Shown in pieces: positions 14,033 through 23,008 of a stretch of 64,000 nucleotides of DNA. Every line of letters starts with the position of its first letter. Within the stretch, counting starts at the first letter, position 1. The stretch covers positions 6,758,001 through 6,822,000 of the forward strand of contig OW051495.1 of assembly GCA_932521035.1 (NCBI GenBank), read 5' to 3'. This DNA is from Oscheius dolichura. Its lineage: Eukaryota > Nematoda > Chromadorea > Rhabditida > Rhabditidae. The notes below the pieces were generated by a model that searched no databases, was not told where the DNA came from, and saw only the letters and a program-made list of their open reading frames with translations. The position numbers were made by a program, and so were the translations under genes.

Positions 14033-15441
14033 ATGGAGAAATCATTTGCCACATTAGATAAAGAAGCTGGCAGCAGTGTACACGACTGCTTGAACAGTAC
14101 AGCTCTCAATGAAGAAGGCGTTCAGTTTGTTCCACCAAAAACCCCTCAACGTGGTTAGTTTTCTTTTCAAAGTTTCTGTAAAAATAACCAACGGTAGCCG
14201 ATAACATAATATGTCAATGTATTACAGATGACATCAAAATTTCTCCAATTCCACGGGATGAGAGTAGAAGCGCTTTCCAGAAAAGATTAGCTCAATTCAA
14301 AAGTCGAGGAGAGAGCCCGCTGACCAAGCCAAAATCTCGGAATGGCTCGCTGTTAGAAGAATCGCGTAACTCAGTAAGTATTTCGAGATGTTCAAGTTAA
14401 CCAAATGTATAGAATGACTCTGAATCCGGATACAATTCTCACACTCACGACACTGCCAGCGAAGCGCCCTTTGAAAGTTCCTCAAAGGAAAACTATCATT
14501 ACAAAACACCAAAAAGGTTTGCTTTTACAGCTTTAATTCCAATGAGGTTGCTTAGAGTGCAAAACCAGTCATACCTAAAAAATCCTTTTGAATCTCGGCT
14601 ACTTGAAAGCATTCATACATCAACATTAAGTCCAAATCTTTTGGAAATTTATCCAAGTCCAAAGGTTTTTTCCATTTCTTCATTGCAAGTATTTTATTGA
14701 AGGACAAGCCTTGGTCTATCGACCATATGTCGATCCTCTTCCCTGCTAACATTACTGATGAAGAGATCCGCATGAGCCGTTCAGTGATGCAAGTTTTTTT
14801 AAAAGCAGAGTTGACCGTTTGATTTAGGGATCCAGAATTTGAAGAAAAGATTCATCAACAATTAGAGATCTACTGGGAAAGCGGGGTTGGATATGTCCCT
14901 TCACCTGAGGGGCCACGCCCCATTATTTATGAAAGTCCTGCCGCTATGTCCATTCAATCTTCAACAACTTCTACTCGAAAAGACTCACCAGCTGCTCGTC
15001 CACCTCTGGCTCGTCGACGAACTATTACTTTGCGCAATAGCAAAGCTCAAACTGATTTGACTATACCCCCGACAGCTGATTTGGATTTGGCAAAACTTCT
15101 AGGTACTTTCTTGTATTTTATATACCAAATAATCTTTAGGAGAACAATTTATGTATGGAGAAGAAGATTCAGAATCTCCAGAAGATGAATTTAACATTTC
15201 TTTAAATTCTTCTCTGCCACGGAGACTGTTTAATGATACATCATTTATGGACGAATCTTTTATGAAAGAAACGGTGAGTCGTTTTGTGCCTTTTTATTAG
15301 TTATGATTTTAGGATGAAGGATGTAGTAATATTCGTGAGGATTTAGACAATAGCGTCATGATGCAAAGCACTAATGTGTCTCCAGTAAAGTCGTCCACTT
15401 TCGGGCTTGAGCTTGATTTTTCACCCATTCGTGGCGACTAA
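14033..15441 (+). CDS. spat-1: Aurora borealis (Bora)/SPAT-1-like Plk1 activator
   Basis: About seven exons start at MEKSFATLDKEAG. The core motif NPFESRLLESIHTSTLSPNLL, followed by SIDHMSILFPANI and a helix EEIRMSRSVMQ...FEEKIHQQLEIYW with VPSPEGPRP, matches the conserved Bora region (NPFES..., RWSIDQ..., VPSPW) that is phosphorylated by Cdk1 and binds Plk1 for Aurora-A activation. The rest is low-complexity with many S/T-P sites (QFVPPKTPQR, SPLTKPKS, DFSPIRGD). It sits divergently from the helicase gene, about 440 bp away, and ends about 330 bp before TRM112 on the same strand. Expected role: timing of mitotic entry and asynchrony in the embryo. Confidence 0.85.
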
Positions 15442-15774
15442 AATTTTTATTACTCACATCACAATATTCAATTATCAACAAAATATCTGCAATTTGCAAT
15501 ACATTCCAGCTAGTCTTGTGCTCAATTTTCAAATCTGTACAGTTTACTACTTATGGGTACTCAATTTTTGTGAATCTCTTTCGGTAACCATATCATGGTA
15601 ACAGGTCTATCGGGGTTTTCCCGTACTTTGTAGATCTGGTTTTTGTAAAAAAATTTTTTGCTTATTTAGTAAGTTTGGAAATAAAGTGTAACTGTCGATC
15701 GACATCGTATTTACATTAACGAATACGTTGAAATATTTGTTGGGTAACAATACTTTTTTATAATGTGTTTTAGA

Positions 15775-16312
15775 ATGAAGCTTATGGCACATAACTTCCT
15801 TTCTTCCAAGTTTCTTAAGGTTTGTTGGCTTTTATATCCAATAGATATCCATGTGTCTAGGATGTCACTGCGGGTTATCCTCTAAAATTAAATTGTATCA
15901 CAAAAGAAGAGAAGGAATTTGATTTTGATGACGGTATGCTTTGTGCAGCACTCAAAAAGGTTAGCCTCTTGATAATGATGGAAACATTCGTTTAGATTGA
16001 TTATCCAGCACTTCGAGGCGCTGCATTCAGTATTGGGGAAGGCAGCGATAAACTTCCTATTGTGCTGCCAGAATGTGATTGGCAAAAATTTCCTCAAGAA
16101 TTAAAGGAAGAGGTAAGATCCAGTTTATACCTTTCACACATTTTTATTCAGTTACATCGGCTCATATTCTGTGTTGATATTATTGACGGTGATCTGGAAT
16201 GCCCCGAAACAGGGCGAAAATTCCCCATAAAGGTTAGACAATTTGAATAAGCTAATGTTAAGTTTTCAAGGACGGAATACCCAACATGCTTTGTACCGAG
16301 AATGAGCTGTAG
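15775..16312 (+). CDS. TRM112-like methyltransferase activator
   Basis: Four exons encode about 125 residues beginning MKLMAHNFLSSKFLK and ending GIPNMLCTENEL. This matches the family hallmarks: an N-terminal MKLLTHN-type strand, a central helix, and the C-terminal zinc-like segment DGDLECPETGRKFPI-GIPNML. In this nematode the N-terminal KLNCITKEEKEF and middle domain are clear too. TRM112 is the obligate partner of tRNA, rRNA and eRF1 methyltransferases. The gene is AT-rich like its neighbours. It may share regulation with Bora given the 330-bp spacing, but operon structure is only possible, not shown. Confidence 0.9.
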
Positions 16313-16538
16313 TGTGTGTTCCACATTATCATTTTATCTTGAACATTTCGTCGTGAAGTTGAATATTGAATATTGCTATATTATGGATGTTGTTGTGGTT
16401 GTCCGTGTAGATAAAATCTAATTCGGTATTTTTCTAGCATGCCTCTAGGGTCTACGAAAAACGGGTATAATCTAGTCATTTATTTGCTTTGAAATGAGGT
16501 AGTGCGAAAAGATGGAAACGTGTATATCATTGGGTTTC

Positions 16539-16640
16539 TTTCGCCTTATAATATTGTTTCTGACTTGTTGGTAAGGAGAATCAACCAACCTTTCGCCTTA
16601 TAATATTGTTTCTGACTTGTTGGTAAGGAGAATCAACCAG
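16539..16640. repeat. 52-bp tandem duplication, two copies
   Basis: The unit beginning TTTCGCCTTATAATATTG occurs at 16539-16590 and 16591-16640 with no differences until the last few bases. It sits between TRM112 and the foldback element and codes for nothing recognisable. Confidence 0.8.
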
Positions 16641-16712
16641 GCGGGGGCGAGACAGTTTATATCGAAGACATATCCCTTCACAATACTCCTTGATATGTTG
16701 AAGTCGTGGTGT

Positions 16713-17215
16713 GGGACGGCCAAGCTCCGGCCGAAACTGTTTTGGAAACGATCCGAAATGGCAACGGCAACTAAAGAAAACGACCCAAAAGCGCCCAGGG
16801 TCCTTTCGAAAATGTCCGAGACAAAAACGCCCGTTTCGGACGAATTTTTCGGCAATTTTGCGTGACGTTGTAAAATTCGACCAATATTGCTACATGCTCT
16901 ATTGGTGGAATTTTACGTTATTCTTCATCTTTTTGATGTTCTTTTACTAGAAGAGTGTCTCACATAAGTTAGGCAACACAAAGGATAAGGAAAACTGATA
17001 AATATAAGCTGTATTTGATTTTTTACAAGGTCACGCAAAATGGCAGAAAAATTCGTCCGAAACGGGTCGTTTTCGTTTCGGCCGTGGTACGAAGCGGCCG
17101 TGGTACGAAGCGGCCGTGGTACGAAGCGGCCGTTGATAATTATGGCCGCGGTCATCATATTGCGTTTTCAAATCATCGGTGGCCATTTCAGTTTCGGCCG
17201 GAGCTTGACCGTCCC
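16713..17215. mobile_element. foldback/MITE-like element with long inverted arms
   Basis: The outer arms share GGGACGG(C/T)CAAGCTCCGGCCGAAACTG in inverted orientation at 16713-16739 and 17189-17215 (one mismatch). Inner arms at about 16811-16880 and 17027-17090 pair over the sequence containing CCGTTTCGGACGAATTTTTC...TTTTGCGTGAC. The interior is non-coding apart from frames created by the arms. It also carries a 16-bp tandem repeat. The structure fits a non-autonomous DNA transposon; target-site duplication was not resolved. Confidence 0.65.
17080..17127. repeat. 16-bp tandem repeat, three copies
   Basis: The unit GGCCGTGGTACGAAGC occurs three times in perfect tandem inside the right arm of the foldback element. 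Such short perfect arrays are common in MITE arms. Confidence 0.85.
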
Positions 17216-17940
17216 CGTGGTGTATATTGAAATAAATAAATAAAGTTAGCTGAAAACAAAGCAGTATATGCCGGCGAAAAAAAGAATGAACCGTATAACA
17301 AGCTATGACGGCAGTTGTCAGAGAGAACCCTACGCTAGACCAGAATAAGTTGATTTCAGCTTTAGCAGTGTTCGCACTGTATTTACAGATTTTAGATAGT
17401 GATACCAGAGGAATCTGAAAAAAAATAACTTGCATCGATTGGGGAAATAGATAAATGAGGCCATCCGTCAATAAAAGTGAGACTTAGATTGCCCGATGTA
17501 TTTAGAACAAGCGCTGGTTTCCAGTTCCACACGTAGAAGGAGTAAAGAAAAGAAGATAGAATAATGAGAAGCATGGTCCTTTTGGAATAACGTTGCCAGA
17601 GCTGAAAATAATTAGATATGAGGAGGCGAACAGTTATATAGCAAAGGCTTTCTGATTTTTGCATCACCATATGGTATTCGAACTGGAATTATCTCGGTCT
17701 AAAGACTAATGACGACAGAAATTACTACCCTGTCTAATAAGCCCACCCATCCCTATAAAATGTACAGAGCTGCTTCTATACGAAATCTGTCGAGCTATTT
17801 CAAGCTACTGATTATGTGCTCCTATCAATCGGAAGGGAAATTGTTATACTTCGTGACAGATAACGGAAGGGGGCGGATCATACTACCGCGTTTCTTTACA
17901 CTTCGTAAAAGTAATACAAGTCGATAATTATGGATGCATG

Positions 17941-18153
17941 CTATGAGAGTGACGTGGTGAGCATCGGGTAGCTGGGGCGTTCATGGACAGGTCTACCATT
18001 GAGAACCTCTACGAAGTACTCGAAGATGACGGTCTTTGCCCAGTCCAATAATACCCAGGTGTATATTTCAGGCATCTCTGTGAATACAATGTCCATCTGT
18101 AACCGTAAGGAGAACGAGGGGGCCACGCTGCAGGCATACAGCGAGATCTTCAC
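17941..18153 (-). CDS. possible exon of an unrecognised minus-strand gene
   Basis: A GC-richer open stretch (MKISLYACSVAPSFSLR...LLDWAKTVIFEYFVEVLNGRP) stands out from AT-rich surroundings and ends in TAG at 17941. A TAGCAG acceptor just upstream supports an exon rather than a whole gene. A second minus-strand stretch at about 17390-17700 reads like a membrane-anchored segment (TMLLIILSSFLYSFYVW). I could not join the two or recognise either. Confidence 0.22.
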   Translation of the reverse strand: MKISLYACSVAPSFSLRLQMDIVFTEMPEIYTWVLLDWAKTVIFEYFVEVLNGRPVHERPSYPMLTTSLS

Positions 18154-18656
18154 TTCCTGCTACATGATCCCCTTATTTGAAAACCAGAACGTGTGAAAAC
18201 TCTCGTCCAAAGTTCTAAAGTGCCATTGCAGATGCTGATATGCTCAAAAAAGGCGAACTGGACATGGGACCAGCAAAGGGAGAGCTTCCGAGAGAATTTA
18301 CAAATTACCATCGACATCTTCAAATTTCAGGGGCTACATCTTCTTCTGAACCATTAGAAGAGGCTAATAACATAAAAATCCAGCTCCTTGTGTTCAATAA
18401 ACAGTTCAATAAAAGCATAGAAAAGAACAGTCACAAATGAAAAACAGTAAAAAAAACTGAAATGCATTCAAATCAGCGAAGTTTGCCGCCCGAGTTGCCT
18501 GAAATGGAAGCAAGCACCTTTTTTTGTGACCTTCTTTTCGTAAAATTGGCATTCCGTTCTTTCCCTCATCCAGTTGCTTGTTTCCACTGCTTTCCATGTT
18601 CTTTTCTTCACTCTTCAATCTTCCGAGCATTCAGTCCATTTTTTTTCAGTTTCAAA

Positions 18657-19223
<567 letters not shown>

Positions 19224-19274
19224 AACAACCACTGCAACACAACCAGCAAAGCTACTAATTTTTTGCATCCAAAC

Positions 19275-19290
19275 GGTCCTCCTTAGGACC
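19275..19290 (+). terminator. histone-mRNA 3' stem-loop
   Basis: GGTCCTCCTTAGGACC is a 6-bp stem with a 4-nt loop, flanked by AAAC and ATAA, 52 bp after the H3 stop. It matches the replication-dependent histone stem-loop bound by SLBP. An AATAAA follows at 19318-19323, so polyadenylation is also possible. Finding this element behind an intron-containing H3 gene is unusual. Confidence 0.8.
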
Positions 19291-19431
19291 ATAATTACTT
19301 TATTTTGTGCTATAGATAATAAACATTCCTTCTGCTAATATTGTGTATCTTTCGTTTTGGGGAAGGACGGGCAGTCAGAACACAGCGCCTTGCAAGGACT
19401 CTAGAAGTCTTCTTGATCGTTTGTCGATGGA

Positions 19432-20150
19432 TCATGGCGATACTCGGAACCTCTTGTCTATTGTATGTGTATTGTCGGCGGCTTTCACGATGTTCTCACT
19501 TTGTAGCTCTTCTACTAACTTCTTGGATACAGCAAATTTTATTACATCTTCGGTTTTCTGCTCTTTGTTGCCTTCCTGTAAGTCATAATTCCATCGAATT
19601 AGTCGAACTTGTTTTGCCTATAATTTTGAAAATTACCCGAGACGATTATCATGGTGCGCCAGCTTATTACACGAGATGTTGGAAGATCTTCGACACGTGG
19701 TCTCATTCAAAGTGCAAGATAGTGGATATATTTCTGACTTGGAGTGTTATGAATAACTGAAGTTTATAAAAAAAGTTTTGAAAAGGAGAACTACGGTAAC
19801 CATGCGTGGCTTTTCTTTTAGCGGGAGACTCAATTATCCGTTGTCTTGGAAGGAGTAAATCAAACTCTCTAACGTATTCTGTACACAGATACAAAGTTGT
19901 ACTTTCTGGTTCTGAAAATAGACAACTCCCCGGAGACAGCTAATGAGATAGGTAAGTAAACGGTAGAAAAAGTACGACGCTGTTGATACACATCGTTATA
20001 ATGAGCTCGTAGAGAGATACGGTCGATAGAAGAAAAAGGTTTTTTGGCTAGAAGAGGCAGAAGAGAGCGTATGAGGTGATCATTAAAGGAACTCTCCAGG
20101 ACAATTTTCGATTTTTTGTACACCTTATCGATAGATTCTTTTTTGATGTT
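19432..20150 (-). CDS. possible AT-rich minus-strand gene, unrecognised
   Basis: Two protein-like stretches are seen. One exon, 19617-19432, starts after a TTATAG acceptor and encodes 61 residues ending KAADNTHTIDKRFRVSP with a stop. An upstream open stretch (about 20150-19870) encodes ESIDKVYKKSKIVLESSFNDHLIRSLLP...HYNDVYQQRRTF. The joining exons and an ATG were not found, so the gene may be partial or decayed. The plus-strand open frame over the same place (19341-19760) looks like its shadow. No family recognised. Confidence 0.28.
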
Positions 20151-20413
20151 ATTATTTAGAATAGGCCTAGTATAGCATAATTATACAAAGAAATAAGTAA
20201 TAGAATGTAAAATAAAGAAAATTTAAGCGATTCGTTGGCTAATTAGGAGGCTCCTGAAAAACTACCCTGGGCCTGTCTCTCCCATCCATCTTTAACTTCT
20301 AATTCGGATCTTTTGATTCCCAGATAGTACTTTTTACCTGGCGCGTCTTCAGTCAGTCACCTGACCCGTCCCTAATAAGCGGTGTCCCTGTTATTGCTCA
20401 AGGGATGCTCCAG

Positions 20414-20422
20414 TATAAAAGG
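20414..20422 (+). promoter_or_regulatory. TATA box of the G-gamma gene
   Basis: TATAAAAGG lies 92 bp upstream of the first ATG of the G-gamma gene, in a GC-rich context, at a plausible core-promoter distance. Assigned by sequence and position only. Confidence 0.5.
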
Positions 20423-20505
20423 GCGGTAGCCTGCCCCCCGGCTCTCGATACTTTCTCTCTTGACTCCTCCTCCTCCTAATAGAGAAAAATAGACATATTT
20501 CAGAG

Positions 20506-20823
20506 ATGATGAAAGCCGAGGATATGGAGCATTTCAAGCCGGCCGTTGGCCTTCTGACTAAGGATCTGGAGCGCCAGGCAGTCCAGCTCCGTAAGGAGGC
20601 CGCTCTCCCCCGCGAGAAGACTTCCAAGACCGTTGCTGAGTACGTTTTGGCATTCTTAATCAGTTAAATAGATAGAGTACCCTATACAGTAGTATAATTG
20701 AATATTTGCAGTATGATCAAGTTCTGCGAGGACAACAAGTCCAAGGACCAGCTGATGCACGGCGTCCCCGAGCCGAACCCGTGGGAGGAGAAGAAGAAGG
20801 CCTTCCCCTTCCTCTGCTGTTGA
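20506..20823 (+). CDS. heterotrimeric G-protein gamma subunit, atypical C-terminus
   Basis: Two exons (20506-20639, 20712-20823) give 81 residues from the first of two adjacent ATGs. The helix LERQAVQLRKEAALPREKTS and the signature MIKFCEDNKSKDQLMHGVPEPNPW match the G-gamma fold (LRxE...IKVSKA, YCEEH...DPLL.GVP..NPF), which pairs with G-beta in receptor signalling. The C-terminus ends AFPFLCC and not in a canonical CaaX prenylation box, which needs Cys four from the end. It resembles the Rab-type -CC. A downstream AATAAA lies near 20873. It differs clearly from the C. elegans GPC-1/GPC-2 as I recall them. Confidence 0.8.
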
Positions 20824-21166
20824 GAAGTCCCACTTCCACAGAAAAGTACCGCGATGACATCTGGATAGTACTAATAAACCCTTGTTGACAAAGACTGCGT
20901 TTCATTTGGGGAGGGGAGGGTACTGTCTTCTCTGACAATCGGCCGGGCTTCTCACTATTTTAATATTTAAAAATGACCTCCTCGTATCATCTTGGCAACT
21001 CTTTTTCTCTCGTAGTAAAACCGTACCCTGTGCGCCTCGAGGGCTCGGTGGTCACCGGGCGGTACTCATTTGCCGCCGCCTCCATAAAGTCTCGGCAGCA
21101 TCAAGAGAAGAACGACGAGAGTACTTCCAGCCAAATAAGCATCGTCTGCTAATCCTGTATGGATGT

Positions 21167-21197
<31 letters not shown>

Positions 21198-21506
21198 AGA
21201 GACAATATCGGCCACACGGATGCCTTGGCCTCCAGCTCGGGGGGTCCTGCCACGACCGCCCAAGCTGCGCCCATAAAGTCCTGCACAAAAACAAATAACT
21301 CTTTGTTGCCCTGCTACTCCTCGTGTTTGCTTACTACTTCTATCGAAGACTGTCTCCATCCCCCAGTGTCCCCCGTGAGAGAGCCCCGGGACGAACTTTG
21401 CTCATCGGGGATACAGTCCGTCGCCTGTCGAACGCGACAACAACTCACGCCTCCACACTTTTTCCAGTAATTCCTACTGAAACCGTTTTATTTTGAGGTT
21501 CAAATG
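20824..21506. other. intergenic stretch with G-tract
   Basis: Contains the 3' UTR of the G-gamma gene and the poly-G tract. Open frames up to 103 codons arise from the repeat and neighbouring GC-rich sequence and are not judged real. Confidence 0.55.
21167..21196 (+). repeat. 30-nt uninterrupted poly-G tract
   Basis: Thirty consecutive G on the plus strand (C on the minus). In C. elegans such tracts form G-quadruplexes and are deleted without DOG-1/FANCJ. Sequencing length may be inexact. Confidence 0.9.
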
Positions 21507-22637
21507 TTAAAGGGAGCCTCCGGAAACAAAGTTGCGCGTTACAGCGCTCCCCACCGAGATGTTACGGGTGCGGCGGCGGCGCATTACATACCCCTCAATT
21601 TTTAGTTTTTATCCATTTTTGATGCTATTTTCACATTTTTTCACCGATTTTTAGTTATGTATTTATTCAATACATTACAATAATCACAGAAGCGAAGTAG
21701 AAGTTTCTTGGGCAGGCTATAGTCTTCTGTCCTTCGTCGTTCGATTCTGAAAGCAACATAACGAAATAATGGTTTCTAACAAATAAACTGACCTGATAAA
21801 TTATCCACGTCGTTTTCCGAGCCGAAGACAAGCTTGTCCTGAAAAAAGAACATTAGAAAACATCAAGGGAGACAACAATAGCAAAAAATTACAAGTCTTG
21901 TTCGCAAAAAAAAATTTGCGCAGAGCTTCGCCTCTATTTGGGGTATTTCCACACATAAAAACGCTACAGAAGCTATAATACAGCTAGACAATAATATATA
22001 TAATACCTAAACAAAAAGCTAATGAGTGAAAACAAACTTACTTGAATTTTCGTCTACCTTCCCGCGGAGAGCTCTTGCTGCTCAATTCGCTTCTCCTTTT
22101 TCTTCCTTGTGCACCTAAAAATAATGTATTACCAATTAGAAATAATAGAAAACAACATAAAAATGATAAAACAACAAGAGAAAGCAATACAACAAATAAT
22201 GAAAATGAAATAATGATGAAATTCGAAAGCGACTTGCAATATGCTAATTCGGCTCATTTTTTTTCTATTTTTCTTTCTGTAACCATTATAATATGTTGTT
22301 TGCACTACTAATCTATGTGTAAAAAATAAGTAGAAGCAAAAGCAATAAAAGAATCCAAAGAAATTCATCAAATTAAATTTTTAGCTTCATTTTTTGCTTT
22401 GTTATTTATTTTTTGGCTTTTGTACCGCATGTCACATGTTCAGTGATACTCCAAAGATGCGCTATCGAATGGAGATATTTTTACAACGAAAAAATGAAAG
22501 AGAAAACAAATACAAAGAAGAAAAATAAATAAATCTGTCGATGAATCAATTTTTGTCAAAATGCATTTGGAGGGGACGCTAACTTTGGCGCAAATACATT
22601 TTTGACCTGATTTTTTGTTTCCGGAGGCTCCCTTTAA
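21507..22637. mobile_element. 1.13-kb TIR element, non-autonomous
   Basis: Perfect 24-bp inverted ends start TTAAAGGGAGCCTCCGGAAA and sit at 21507-21530 and 22614-22637. Both begin with TTAA, and subterminal motifs (GCGC, TTA, AGCG, CCCC) are partly shared, but the arms diverge after 24 bp. The interior is AT-rich (runs of A/T near 21600-22540) and has no convincing ORF. The TTAA ends recall piggyBac-type target sites, although the TIR sequence itself does not prove that class. Confidence 0.7.
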
Positions 22638-23008
22638 AAAAGACCCTATTTCCCGTAATTTTATTCAAGAAATCAGAATTTCCTCCATAACCCATCACAG
22701 TACTGACATCCTCCTTCAGATGCCCTCTATTACCCTGTAAACTCCTCCACGAACCTCCGAAAATAATCCAAAATGGATCCACCCTCGAAAAAAAACAAGT
22801 TACAGTCCGGAGGAATCTTCCGAAAATCACAGGTCATCTGTTTCGATTCCTTGTTTTTACAGCGTTTTTTAGTCGAAACAACAGCAACAGCTGGCCGATC
22901 AGGCCCCTTCGCGCCCAATGGCGTCCTCCTCGACCGTCGAGGCCTGTAACCTCATTATGAAGTATCGAAAGAGATATAGACACTATAATACACAAATTAT
23001 TTAGGGCT

